Shown: positions 8,914-19,648 of the stretch, one piece after another
How the letters are laid out: the number at the start of each line of letters is the position of its first letter
Position numbering within the stretch: the stretch's first letter is position 1
Origin: Mycobacterium asiaticum DSM 44297
GTDB taxonomy: Bacteria; Actinomycetota; Actinomycetes; Mycobacteriales; Mycobacteriaceae
NCBI RefSeq assembly: GCF_000613245.1
Contig: NZ_HG964936.1
Coordinates: 1,640,106-1,704,105 of the forward strand
Length of the DNA stretch: 64,000 nucleotides
Reading direction: 5' to 3'
The notes under the pieces: model-generated
The model's input: only the letters and a program-made list of their open reading frames with translations
Told to the model about the DNA's origin: nothing
Databases searched by the model: none
Translations under genes and position numbers: made by a program

Positions 8914-10793
8914 AAAACACCCTCGTCCTTGAGGACATCGGCGAACTGCACCAGATCGGCGGCGAATAGCCCGGGTTGTTCGAAGGCGGCGAAGTGCCCG
9001 CCGCGCTCCTGCACCGAGTAGTGCACCAGGTTATAGCGGGCGGCGGCCCAGGCCCGCGGTGTCTGCAGAAGCTCGCCGGGGTAGACGGCGTATCCGGTGG
9101 GGACATCGACCCGACCGGTCCATTCGTCGAGCGCCGAGGTCCCGGCGCGCCTGGCTTCGCAGTAGAGCCGCGCCGCCGACGTGGCGGTGCCCGTGAGCCA
9201 ATAGAACATCAGGTTGTCGATGAGCCGATCGGTGCGGATCGGCATGCCTTCCCGGATGTCACACCAGGCGTGGAACTTCTCGAGTATCCAGCCCGCCAGG
9301 CCCACCGGTGAGTCCTCGAGGCCAAAGCCCAGCGAATGTGGCCGCGTGGACTGGATTTCCATGTACGCGGTGCCGTCTTTGACCCGTTCTAGGCTGGCCG
9401 AGATGGCCGCGAGTTCGGTCTCGGTGATGTTGGCCAGGAGTTCGGCGTCGTTCTGGTCGGGTGGGGCGAACAGCATGTTGGTGTGGATCGCCGCGACGTG
9501 CTGTGAGTAGTGCTCGCCGAGGTGCCTGGTGACCAGAGCCCCCCAGTCGCCGCCCTGGGCCACATAGCGCTCGTAGCCAAGTTGCGACATCACCTCGGCG
9601 ACCGCTGCGGCGATGCGCGCGACATCGACGCCCTTTTCGCGGGTCGGGCCAGAGAAGCCGTAGCCCGGCATCGAAACCAGCACCACATGGAATCGCTTCC
9701 GCACCAACGGCATTGTGTCGAGGAACTCGACGACGGAGCCGGGCCAGCCGTGGGTGATGACCAGCGGGACGGCGTCCGGTTCGTCTGACCGGGCGTGCAG
9801 GAAGTGCACCCGTTGACCCGCGGCTTCGGTGACGAACGAGCCGATGTCGTTGACTTCGGCTTCGACGGCGCGCCAGTCGTAGCGGTGCAGCCAATGGTCG
9901 ACGACGTCCTTGAGGAATGCCTGCTCGGTGCCGTAATCCCAGTCGGCGCCGGCAATTTCGGCCGGCCATCGCGCTGTGCTGAGGCGTCGGTGCAGATCGT
10001 CGAGCTGATCCTGCGGGACTTGCAGCGGGTACGGCTTGATCGGGGTGACCACGGGTGGTTTTGCCGGCGGTGTGGCGACGGGCTCAACCGTTTCCACCTG
10101 CGGCTCTGCCGGTGGGGTTACTTGTGATTCTGCTGCGGCGGCGGGTGGTTCGGCTGGCGGTGGCTCGGTTGGCTCCGCTTCGGGCGACTTGGCGGGCGCG
10201 GTCACCTCCGGCTCTGCTGCCGGTGTCTGGGGTGGCGGCGCGATCAGAGAGACAATGGCCGGTGGCCCGGTCACCACCGGCGCCGCGCGATACAGCCGGT
10301 AGCCGACGTGGGGCACACTGACGCCCGGCAGTGGCTTCCAGCTGTAGGTGCGGCCGTCGAGCTCGAAACCCTTCTTTTCGTAAAAGTCGCGAGCCTTCTG
10401 GTTCTTATCGGCGCACCACAGAATCATGTCGTTGTCGGGGAGGACGCGTAGCGCTTTGTTCAGCAGCAGTCCGCCGATGCCATGCCGCTGATGCTCGTCG
10501 GAGATGTAGAGCGCGTCGATCTGAATATCGTTGGGGTTCGAGAGGTCCGGCCCGAACAGGATCATCCCGAGCAGCTTGCCGCGAGCCTCGGCCATCCACA
10601 TGCTCCACCCGCCGCGCTTGAGGGTAGTGGGGTACAGCGTGTCGACCCAGGTTCTCGGGGTGCCGATCATGTCCAGTACATGGGTGGCCACGATCCCCTT
10701 CCAGGACTGACGCCACGCCGGATAATGCATCGACGCCACCCTGGCGTAATCCTTCGGCTTGGCCTCGCGGATCCGGATATCGCTGGACCTCAC
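8910..10793 (-). CDS. Fusion of GNAT acetyltransferase and epoxide hydrolase
   Basis: 627 residues. Residues 1-165 are a GNAT domain (IREAKPKDYARV, acetyl-CoA loop EHQRHGIGGLL, ARDFYEKKGFE). Residues about 175-250 form a Pro/Ala/Glu-rich linker. The rest is an epoxide hydrolase with an EHN N-terminal region (YPLQVPQDQLDDLHRRL), the HGWPGS segment, nucleophile Asp in QGGDWGALVT and catalytic His in RGGHFAAFEQP. The GTG start at 10793 is chosen because GGAGGT lies 7 nt upstream; the open frame continues 38 codons further without an obvious signal. As I recall, the GNAT part is a stand-alone gene (Rv2775) in M. tuberculosis. Confidence 0.85.
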   Translation of the reverse strand: MRSSDIRIREAKPKDYARVASMHYPAWRQSWKGIVATHVLDMIGTPRTWVDTLYPTTLKRGGWSMWMAEARGKLLGMILFGPDLSNPNDIQIDALYISDEHQRHGIGGLLLNKALRVLPDNDMILWCADKNQKARDFYEKKGFELDGRTYSWKPLPGVSVPHVGYRLYRAAPVVTGPPAIVSLIAPPPQTPAAEPEVTAPAKSPEAEPTEPPPAEPPAAAAESQVTPPAEPQVETVEPVATPPAKPPVVTPIKPYPLQVPQDQLDDLHRRLSTARWPAEIAGADWDYGTEQAFLKDVVDHWLHRYDWRAVEAEVNDIGSFVTEAAGQRVHFLHARSDEPDAVPLVITHGWPGSVVEFLDTMPLVRKRFHVVLVSMPGYGFSGPTREKGVDVARIAAAVAEVMSQLGYERYVAQGGDWGALVTRHLGEHYSQHVAAIHTNMLFAPPDQNDAELLANITETELAAISASLERVKDGTAYMEIQSTRPHSLGFGLEDSPVGLAGWILEKFHAWCDIREGMPIRTDRLIDNLMFYWLTGTATSAARLYCEARRAGTSALDEWTGRVDVPTGYAVYPGELLQTPRAWAAARYNLVHYSVQERGGHFAAFEQPGLFAADLVQFADVLKDEGVF

Positions 10794-10841
10794 GCAAGCA
10801 CCTCCGTTGGTCGCCTCTGCACATCGACCATCTAAGCCTAG

Positions 10842-12147
<1,306 letters not shown>

Positions 12148-12151
<4 letters not shown>

Positions 12152-12603
12152 CCAAGAAGCTGCTCATCATCCACCACACCCCGTCCCCGCATTGTCAGGA
12201 GATGCTCGAGGCGGTGCTGGCGGGGGCTACCGATCCCGACATCGAGGGAGTGGAGGTCGTTCGACGACCGGCGCTGACGGTCTCTCCGGTCGAGATGCTG
12301 GAGGCCGACGGCTACCTGCTCGGAAGCCCGGCCAACCTCGGCTACATCAGCGGCGCGCTGAAGCACGCCTTCGATCAGAGCTACTACCAACTGCTCGATT
12401 CCACCCGTGGGCGGCCGTATGGCCTGTATCTGCACGGCAACGAGGGCACCGAGGGTGCTGAGCGCGCCGTCGACGGGATCACCGCCGGGCTGGGCTGGGT
12501 GAAAGGCGCCGAGTATGTGCGCGTTTCGGGTAAGCCGAGCAAGGACGACTTGCAATCGTGCTGGGAACTCGGCGCGACCGTCGCCGCGCAGCTAATGGAC
12601 TAG
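12148..12603 (+). CDS. Flavodoxin / NADPH-dependent FMN reductase-like protein (Rv2771c-like)
   Basis: 151 residues with a flavodoxin-like fold: KLLIIHHTPSPHCQEM phosphate loop, YLLGSPANLGYISGALK (the loop over the isoalloxazine ring) and GLYLHGNEGTEGAE. It probably binds FMN; partner and substrate are unknown. GTG 12148 overlaps the preceding stop. Last gene of the dapB operon. Confidence 0.78.
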
Positions 12604-12623
12604 CTAAGGGAAAAGGTAATCGA

Positions 12624-13466
12624 CTAGGTATAAGTCGGCCGGAACGCGTCGGCGGGCTGGCCCAGCGCCAAGGCCGAACTGGTCCCAAGGGGACCGTGCT
12701 GGTCGAAAAGTACTGCGCCGCCAGTGGCGACCCCGGCGTTGCCGAAGTGACTCTGCGCCGCCAAGCCGATGTACTCGCCGTCCGGGAGCCGGCTGGCGGT
12801 CACCGTGTAATCGGCGTTGATGTAACGCAATCCGCCCGTGCCCCAGTGGGTTAGCGAACTCGTCACGTCGCCGACGAACGCCAGACGCGTAAAAGGGGTC
12901 AGCGGATACCCGTGCACCATTGGGCGAAACACCCGCGTCCAAGCGAACTTCTGCGAATGCGCCTGTTCCCATTCGCCCGCCGCGATACCGGGATTGCCCG
13001 CCTGGGTCGCACCGTAGCCCCAGATCAGAAACGGCATGTCGGTTGGGAAACCCGCGGAGCTGGTCGGCAGCGGCGGCATCCGCACCGGGGCCGTCCACAC
13101 CTCTCCGTCGGGATGCTCGCCCTGCCGGAGGAATAGCGCGCTGGCTCGGGCGACGGTCCGACCGTTTTGTAACAACGCACCATCGACGAGCTTGATGCGC
13201 CGCCCTTCGCGCTGCACCGAGGTCTCGATCCGAACCGGCTCGAGCAGCGCCGGGCGCAGCAGGTCGACAGTGATCCGGGCCGGCACGAGCTGCGGGTCTA
13301 AACCGCTTTGCTCGATACCCCAGCCCAACAGGCCACCGACGATCTGGCCGCCCATCGCCGCCCCCCACGGCCCGCGGGTCATCGGACCTGGCCGGTAGGA
13401 ATCCCCGTCGACAGTGAAGAACGCCTCGGGCATGATGGCGGCATCGTCGATGGTCACCGGTATCAC
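12624..13466 (-). CDS. Acyl-CoA thioesterase family protein
   Basis: 280 residues with a double hot-dog arrangement of the acyl-CoA thioesterase (4HBT_3/TesB-like) type: first half with GPWGAAMGGQIVGGLL and VDLLRPALL, second half with SSLTHWGTGGLRYINADYTV. Expected to hydrolyse acyl-CoA esters; chain-length preference unknown. The GTG at 13466 gives the longest product; ATG 13433 (MPEAFFTVDG) is an alternative and neither has a convincing Shine-Dalgarno. Divergent from the acyl-CoA ligase 29 bp away, which suggests shared regulation. Confidence 0.78.
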   Translation of the reverse strand: MIPVTIDDAAIMPEAFFTVDGDSYRPGPMTRGPWGAAMGGQIVGGLLGWGIEQSGLDPQLVPARITVDLLRPALLEPVRIETSVQREGRRIKLVDGALLQNGRTVARASALFLRQGEHPDGEVWTAPVRMPPLPTSSAGFPTDMPFLIWGYGATQAGNPGIAAGEWEQAHSQKFAWTRVFRPMVHGYPLTPFTRLAFVGDVTSSLTHWGTGGLRYINADYTVTASRLPDGEYIGLAAQSHFGNAGVATGGAVLFDQHGPLGTSSALALGQPADAFRPTYT

Positions 13467-13495
13467 GATAGGACACCCGAGAGTGAGGTCCGGGC

Positions 13496-15037
13496 ATGGC
13501 TCCCAAGCCCCCTGTCATTGAAATCCCACGTAGCCGCAACCCATTCCAGCGATCCGGGATCACCGTCGACGACGCGCACGTCCCGCACTACGCCGGGATC
13601 GCGCCCACCCTGCTCGACCTGCTCGCCGAGCAGGTTAAACAACGCCCGGACAGCGAAGCCGTGGTCGAGCTCGGGTCGGATCGGCTGACCTACCGGCAGT
13701 TGTGGGACCGCGCGTCGCGAGTTGCCGGCGGACTGCGCGCGGCCGGGCTGCAACGGGGTGACCGCGTCGCGGTGCGGCACCCCGCGGGCATCAACTGGGT
13801 GCTTGCCTTCTGGGGCACGGTGATGGCCGGCGGCATCGCCGTCGCTGTCAACACCAGGTCAGCGCAGCCGGAGGTCGAGTTCGTCCTGTCCGACGCCGAC
13901 GCGCGCATCGACCTCGCCCCGGACAGTCCGATGCCTGACGGACGGCCATATGTGACAGAGCAACTCGACCGCACCGACGTTGCGGCGCTGTTCTACACCT
14001 CCGGCACCACCGGTCACCCGAAAGGGGTGCCGACCACGCATGAAGCGTTCGTCACCAATACCGAGAACGGTGTGCGGTGCCTCAACCAGCCCAGGGACAT
14101 CGGTGAGGACATGCGCACCCTCATCTCGGTGCCGCTGTTCCACGTAACCGGGTGCAACTCACAACTATTGGCGGCCACCGCCCTCGGCGGAGCGGCGGTC
14201 ATCATGCCTGCGCTCAATCTTGACCAGCTTGTCGCGACGTTGGCAGCGGAGCGTATCTCGGTCATGGTCACGGTACCGGCGATTTACGCCCTTCTATTGC
14301 GGCACAAGCAATTCGCCGCGGCGGACGTTTCCGGGGTGCGCTGGGTCGGCTATGGTGGTGCGCCCATCGCCCCCACATTGGTGCGCTCGGTCAAGAACGC
14401 CTTTCCGCACGCCACCGTGTTCAACGGGTACGGAATGACCGAAAGCGCATCGCTGATGACGGTGCTGCCGCACGAAGAGGCAGTCGAGCACGCCGACTCG
14501 GTCGGCTACGCGGTGCCCTCGGTGGACCTCGGTGTGATTCCACTCGACGACGGTTCCGGTGACCTGATCGGCGAATTGGTCGCCCGAGGGGCAAACGTCA
14601 CCGCCGGCTATTGGAATCGGCCCGACGCGACCGCGGCCACATTCGTGGACGGTTGGCTGCACACCGGCGACGTGGTTCGTGTCGACGACGCGGGACGGGT
14701 GCACATCGTTGACCGGCTCAAGGACATCATCAACCGCGGCGGCGAGAACATCTCCAGCGTCGAGGTCGAGGCCGCGCTGCTGGCCGCGCCCGGTGTCGCC
14801 GACGCCTGCGTCCTCGCGGTACCCGACGAGGTGATGGGCGAGAAGGTCGGTGCGGTGCTGGTCGGCGAACAGGTCGACGTGCCGGCGGTGCTCGAACACT
14901 GCCGCGAACAACTCGCCGATTACAAGATCCCGCAGTACATCACGGTGACGGCCGCGCCCCTGCCGCGCAACGCCGGCGGAAAGCTGCTCAAGGGCAAGCT
15001 CCGCGAACAGGTGCAGTGGAGTCAAGCCCTGCGCTGA
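13496..15037 (+). CDS. Acyl-CoA ligase (FadD-type AMP-forming)
   Basis: 513 residues of the ANL superfamily. The P-loop YTSGTTGHPKG, the adenine-binding GYGMTESA, the hinge-region HTGDVVRVDDAGRVHIVDRLKD and the C-terminal catalytic Lys in PRNAGGKLLKGKL are all present, so it should be active in activating a carboxylate as acyl-AMP and then acyl-CoA. Substrate not predictable. It is divergent from a thioesterase and followed by PPE and acyl-CoA carboxylase genes. Confidence 0.87.
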   Translation: MAPKPPVIEIPRSRNPFQRSGITVDDAHVPHYAGIAPTLLDLLAEQVKQRPDSEAVVELGSDRLTYRQLWDRASRVAGGLRAAGLQRGDRVAVRHPAGINWVLAFWGTVMAGGIAVAVNTRSAQPEVEFVLSDADARIDLAPDSPMPDGRPYVTEQLDRTDVAALFYTSGTTGHPKGVPTTHEAFVTNTENGVRCLNQPRDIGEDMRTLISVPLFHVTGCNSQLLAATALGGAAVIMPALNLDQLVATLAAERISVMVTVPAIYALLLRHKQFAAADVSGVRWVGYGGAPIAPTLVRSVKNAFPHATVFNGYGMTESASLMTVLPHEEAVEHADSVGYAVPSVDLGVIPLDDGSGDLIGELVARGANVTAGYWNRPDATAATFVDGWLHTGDVVRVDDAGRVHIVDRLKDIINRGGENISSVEVEAALLAAPGVADACVLAVPDEVMGEKVGAVLVGEQVDVPAVLEHCREQLADYKIPQYITVTAAPLPRNAGGKLLKGKLREQVQWSQALR

Positions 15038-15217
15038 ATCAAGCGCGGGATGATACCCCCATGCGAAGTCATCAGGCAACGATTGTGATCATTAGAGTTC
15101 GCCATGAGTAGTGGTCGGTGCGCCGCCGCCATTTTAATCATGATGGAAAAATGGGTGCCGGGGATGGGCCGGGGGAGCGTCGGCCGCCAAAAACCTCGAC
15201 TGGAAACGGAATGGGTA

Positions 15218-16366
15218 TTGGATTTTGGCGCGCTGCCGCCGGAGGTCAACTCCGGCAGCATGTATGCCGGCGCGGGTCCTGGGCCGCTGCTGGCGGCGGC
15301 GGCTGCCTGGAACGGCGTAGCTTCCGAGCTGAGCGCAGCCGCAGTCGCCGTCGGATCCGTGATCACCCGGCTGACCACCGAGGAGTGGGTTAGTCCGGCG
15401 TCGCTGTCGATGGCGACCGCGGTGCAGCCGCTGCTGGCATGGTTTACCCAGACCGCCGAAGCCTCGGCGCATGCGGCGTCGCAGGCCATGGCCTCGGCGG
15501 CCGCCTTTGAACGTGCGTTTGCCCAGATCGTGCCCCCGGCCGAGATTGCGGCCAACAGAGCCCGGCTGGCTAGGCTGATCGCGACCAACACCCTTGGTCA
15601 GAATGTGCCCGCCATGGCCGCGGCCGAGGCGCACTACAGCCAGATGTGGGCTCAGGACGCAGCGGTCATGTACGAGTACGCAGCAGCCTCCGCCGCAGCC
15701 GGCCGCCTCGACCCCCTCAACGGCCCGGCGCCCGTTACCACTCCGGCTGGCGCCGGCAACCAAGCCGCCGCCGTCGCGCAGGCCGCCGCGTCGGGTGCCG
15801 CAGCTGTCGAGGGTCTCAGCGCCCTGGTCACCCAAGGCCCGGCCGCCGTGCAGAGCCTCGCCGCACCGGCTGCGTCGGCGGCGCCGGAGGTCACGAATCT
15901 GCAGGGCCTGTTACACCGGCTAGACAGTGCCGAGATCTGGTGGTTGGACACATTTCATCACAACAGGGCTACCTACTGGGACTACACCGTGGGCCAGCTC
16001 GGTAACGGCGCGGGAGAGGAAGAGGACGAAGCCGAGGAGCTTGCCGATGCGGCCACGCGGCGAGCCACGGCGGCAGCCGCGGTCGCCCGCACGGTAGCGG
16101 CGCCGAGCGTGGCAGTATCGGCGGCGCTTGGCAAGGCGTCCTTCGCGGGCAGTTTGACGGTGCCCGCCGGCTGGTCCGGCTCGGTACCGGCCCGGCCCGG
16201 TCCGCCGGCTCTGGACGGCACCTACTGGGCAGTGCCGGAGGTCGACAACGAGCAGGGCGTGCTGCCCGCGCCCGGAATGATCGCAGACAGCGGCGACGGG
16301 GGGCCGCTGCCGGTTCCGAGGTACGGAGTCAAGCCGACTGTCATGCCTAGGCGCGGCATCTCCTGA
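15218..16366 (+). CDS. PPE family protein, PPE-SVP-like subgroup
   Basis: 382 residues from TTG 15218. The frame opens earlier, but MDFGALPPEVNSG is the canonical PPE start and no better codon exists there. The N-terminal ~180-residue PPE helical domain is complete (WNGVASELSAAA, YEYAAASAAA). Near residue 315 the motif GSLTVPAGW is a variant of the GxxSVPxxW signature of the SVP subgroup, with Thr for Ser. PPE proteins are usually exported by type VII (ESX) systems with a PE partner; no PE gene is adjacent. Function unknown. Confidence 0.88.
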   Translation: MDFGALPPEVNSGSMYAGAGPGPLLAAAAAWNGVASELSAAAVAVGSVITRLTTEEWVSPASLSMATAVQPLLAWFTQTAEASAHAASQAMASAAAFERAFAQIVPPAEIAANRARLARLIATNTLGQNVPAMAAAEAHYSQMWAQDAAVMYEYAAASAAAGRLDPLNGPAPVTTPAGAGNQAAAVAQAAASGAAAVEGLSALVTQGPAAVQSLAAPAASAAPEVTNLQGLLHRLDSAEIWWLDTFHHNRATYWDYTVGQLGNGAGEEEDEAEELADAATRRATAAAAVARTVAAPSVAVSAALGKASFAGSLTVPAGWSGSVPARPGPPALDGTYWAVPEVDNEQGVLPAPGMIADSGDGGPLPVPRYGVKPTVMPRRGIS

Positions 16367-16375
16367 AGCAGGCCG

Positions 16376-16381
16376 TAACGT
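16376..16381 (+). promoter_or_regulatory. -10 element for leaderless acyl-CoA carboxylase gene
   Basis: TAACGT, 7 nt before ATG 16389, in the 22-bp gap after the PPE gene. It suggests an independent leaderless transcript. Confidence 0.45.
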
Positions 16382-16388
16382 ATCCCGT

Positions 16389-19300
16389 ATGCGGCCCCAA
16401 CCGCGCGACGGCGACCCGACCCTGCTGATTGCGAACCGTGGCGAGATCGCACTTCGAATCATCCGCACCGCAACCGAATTGGGCCTTCACACCGTCGCGA
16501 TCTACGCTGACGACGATGCCGACAGCCCGCATGTCCATGCTGCCGACCAAGCGCTGGCAATACCCGCCTACCTCGACCAGGCAGCGATCCTGGCGGCGGC
16601 CAAAGACTGCGGTGCCGCGCTGATCCATCCCGGTTACGGATTCCTCAGTGAGAACGCCGAATTCGCCCGCTCCTGCATCTCCGCCGGCCACACATTCGTG
16701 GGTCCGGACGCCGACGTACTCGAGCTGGTCGGAAACAAGTCATCGGCCCGTAGCGCCGCGATTGCCGCCGGCGTACCCGTGCTCGCCGCCACCGTAGGGC
16801 CGAGCAGCGTCGAGGACGTCCACGCGTTCTTCGCCGACACGGGTGGACCGATCATGATCAAGGCCCTCGCCGGCGGTGGCGGACGGGGGATGCGCAAGGT
16901 CGAGCGGGCCGACCAGATCGACAGCGCCTACCGCCAATGCGCTGCCGAGGCGCAACTCGGCTTCGGCGACCCGGCAGTCTTCGCCGAAGCACTGCTGACG
17001 GGTGCACGACATATCGAGGTGCAGATCGTGGCCGCACCGGCCAGCCATCAAACCCGCGCGTTGGCACTGGGCGACCGCGACTGCAGCATTCAGCGGCGGT
17101 ACCAAAAGCTGGTGGAAATAGCCCCCGCGCCAGGACTTTCCGACGACCTACGGCGTGCCCTGCATCAGGCCGCGGCCCGGGTGTGTGCACGCGTGGGCAT
17201 CCGCGGCCTGGCGACCGTCGAATTCCTGGTCAGCGACGACGAATTCGTCTTTCTGGAGATCAACCCGCGGATCCAGGTGGAACACACCGTGACCGAAGAA
17301 GTCACCGGCGTCGACCTGGTCGCGATACAACTGGTCATCGCCGGCGGCGCGTCCTACTACCAGCTCGGCCTGCCATCCGGAATCGCCTCAGACGGAACGG
17401 AAGTCATCGGCGAACCCGCCGCGCGAACCGGTATCGCCATCCAGACCCGAGTCAACATGGAGACTTTCGCAGCGGACGGGTCCGTCCTGCCCGCGACCGG
17501 CACCCTGACCCTGTTCACACCGCCGAGCGGTCCCGGGGTGCGGGTAGACACCTACGGGCGGGCCGGCCTGGCACCCAGCCCGCGCTACGACTCGCTGCTC
17601 GCCAAGGTCGTCACCCACGTGCGGGGCTCCTCGATGGCCGCAGCCGTCCGAAAGGCGCGCACCGCCCTGGATGAGTTCGCCATCGAAGGCATCGCCACCA
17701 ACATCGACCTGCTGCGAGAATTGCTGTCGGACGATCAAATTCAGCGAGGTGTGGTTTCCACCAGCTTTCTCGACGACAAGCTTCCCGATCTTGCCCGCGC
17801 GACGATCCGCGCACAGCAGCACCACCCCCACGTCGGAGTCGAGCTCTACGCCGGTGAGGAGGTGCTGCGCGCGCAGTTGGCCGGCACGGTCGTCGAAGTT
17901 GCCGCCGAGGGAGCCGACCTCGACGCCGGCGGGCAAGCGGTCGTGTTGGAGGCGATGAAGATGCAACACGTCCTGTCCGCACCCGAAGCGCTGCGGACCG
18001 TCCGCGTTCTCGTCCGCCCGGGCGAGGTGGTGGGCACCGGAGACCCGCTGCTGGTATTCACCCGAACCGGTGCCGGTGGCGACGGCGAATCACACTCCGC
18101 CCAAACCGATCTCGACCAGTCCCGCGCCGATCTTGACGAAGTGCGCCAACGCCACCTGGTCACCCTGGACGAGGGGCGAGAGGCCGCCGTGGCCAAGCGC
18201 CACAAGCAGGGTCGCCGGACGGCCCGGGAGAACATCGCCGACCTGGTCGACCCCGGCAGCTTCGTCGAGTACGGAGCCCTGGTGATCGCCGCACAGCGCA
18301 GTCGGCGCTCCGAAGAAGACCTCATCGCCAACACCCCGGCCGACGGACTGGTGGCCGGCATCGCCACCATCGGTGCCGACCGGTTCGCCCGCGACGCCGC
18401 GCAGGCCGTCGTGGTGTCCTACGACTACACCGTCCTGGCCGGCACACAGGGCATGCGTAACCACGCCAAGACCGACCGCGTCTTCGAGCACGCTGCCCGA
18501 AAAGGATTGCCGGTGGTGCTCTTCGCCGAAGGCGGTGGCGGACGACCCGGAGACACCGACGTGGGCGGCATGGCTGGACTGGATGTCCCCACCTTCCGGA
18601 TGCTGGCGGCGTTGGCAGGCAGGGTGCCGTTGGTATCGATCGTCTCCGGCCGTTGCTTCGCCGGGAATGCGGCGTTGGCCGGGGTCTGCGATGTGATCAT
18701 CGCGACGCCGGACGCCAATATCGGGATGGGCGGGCCGGCGATGATCGAAGGCGGCGGGCTCGGCGTGTATCCGCCAGAGGCGATCGGGCCGGTCGACATA
18801 CAGCGACGCAACGGCGTCGTGCATTTGGTCGCCCGCGACGAAGCGCATGCGGTGGCGCTGGCAAAGCAGTATCTGGCCTATTTCCAGGGCACCGAACAGG
18901 AATGGCAAGCGCCCGATCCGCGGCTGGCCCGGCATGTGGTGCCGCAGAACCGGTTACGGGCCTACGACGTGCACCGCGCGATCGAGTCGATCGTGGACGT
19001 CGGGTCGGTGCTGGAACTGCGGGCCGACTACGGCGTCGGCATCGTCACCGCGCTGGTCCGGGTCGAGGGTGCGCCCTACGGCTTGATCGCCAACAGCAGT
19101 CACCATCTTGGCGGCGCCATCGACGCCGAAGCCGCCGACAAGGCCGGTGACTTCCTCACCCTGTGTGAGTCGTTCCGGCTGCCGGTCATCTCCCTGTGCG
19201 ATACGCCGGGGTTTATGGTGGGGCCGGAAGCGGAAAAGGACGCGGCAGTAAGGCGATTCGGCCGGATGTTCGTACTCGGGGCCCGGCTGACCGTGCCCTT

Positions 19301-19622
19301 CGGCATGATCATCCTGCGAAAGGGCTACGGACTGGGCGCGATGGCCATGGCCGGCGGCTCGTTCCGGGCGCCGCAGTTCACCGTCGCGTGGCCCACCGGC
19401 GAAATCGGCGGCATGGGCTTGGAAGGCGCTGTGCGCCTTGGGTTCAGCAAGGAGCTGGCCGCTGCCGCCGACGAGGTGGAACGTCAGGCGCTGTTCGACA
19501 AGCTGGTTGCCGCGGCTTACCAGCACGGCAAGGCGCTGCGCGCGGCCACCACATTCGAATTGGACGACGTGATCGATCCGGCAGAGTCCCGGAGCTGGAT
19601 CACCGGACTCCGGGAACTCTGA
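16389..19622 (+). CDS. Single-chain long-chain acyl-CoA carboxylase (BC-BCCP-CT)
   Basis: 1077 residues holding a whole biotin carboxylase system in one polypeptide. Residues 1-450 are biotin carboxylase (LLIANRGEIALRI, ATP-grasp AGGGGRGMRKV, EINPRIQVEHTVTE). Residues about 490-560 are the biotin carrier with the biotinyl Lys524 in EAMKM. Residues about 575-1077 are the carboxyltransferase (GGGRPGDTDVGG, NSSHHLGGAIDAEAADK, AMAGGSF). The same order and size are known for the single-chain long-chain acyl-CoA carboxylase described from M. avium subsp. paratuberculosis, a homohexamer. It would make malonyl-CoA homologues from acyl-CoA, ATP and bicarbonate; substrate range inferred. Confidence 0.92.
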   Translation: MRPQPRDGDPTLLIANRGEIALRIIRTATELGLHTVAIYADDDADSPHVHAADQALAIPAYLDQAAILAAAKDCGAALIHPGYGFLSENAEFARSCISAGHTFVGPDADVLELVGNKSSARSAAIAAGVPVLAATVGPSSVEDVHAFFADTGGPIMIKALAGGGGRGMRKVERADQIDSAYRQCAAEAQLGFGDPAVFAEALLTGARHIEVQIVAAPASHQTRALALGDRDCSIQRRYQKLVEIAPAPGLSDDLRRALHQAAARVCARVGIRGLATVEFLVSDDEFVFLEINPRIQVEHTVTEEVTGVDLVAIQLVIAGGASYYQLGLPSGIASDGTEVIGEPAARTGIAIQTRVNMETFAADGSVLPATGTLTLFTPPSGPGVRVDTYGRAGLAPSPRYDSLLAKVVTHVRGSSMAAAVRKARTALDEFAIEGIATNIDLLRELLSDDQIQRGVVSTSFLDDKLPDLARATIRAQQHHPHVGVELYAGEEVLRAQLAGTVVEVAAEGADLDAGGQAVVLEAMKMQHVLSAPEALRTVRVLVRPGEVVGTGDPLLVFTRTGAGGDGESHSAQTDLDQSRADLDEVRQRHLVTLDEGREAAVAKRHKQGRRTARENIADLVDPGSFVEYGALVIAAQRSRRSEEDLIANTPADGLVAGIATIGADRFARDAAQAVVVSYDYTVLAGTQGMRNHAKTDRVFEHAARKGLPVVLFAEGGGGRPGDTDVGGMAGLDVPTFRMLAALAGRVPLVSIVSGRCFAGNAALAGVCDVIIATPDANIGMGGPAMIEGGGLGVYPPEAIGPVDIQRRNGVVHLVARDEAHAVALAKQYLAYFQGTEQEWQAPDPRLARHVVPQNRLRAYDVHRAIESIVDVGSVLELRADYGVGIVTALVRVEGAPYGLIANSSHHLGGAIDAEAADKAGDFLTLCESFRLPVISLCDTPGFMVGPEAEKDAAVRRFGRMFVLGARLTVPFGMIILRKGYGLGAMAMAGGSFRAPQFTVAWPTGEIGGMGLEGAVRLGFSKELAAAADEVERQALFDKLVAAAYQHGKALRAATTFELDDVIDPAESRSWITGLREL

Positions 19623-19648
19623 ACGGTTCGAATATCAGGACTCGTGTA

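Noticed and set aside
13496..16366. PE partner gene next to the PPE gene
   Set aside because: No frame with a PE-type N-terminus was found on either side of the PPE gene.
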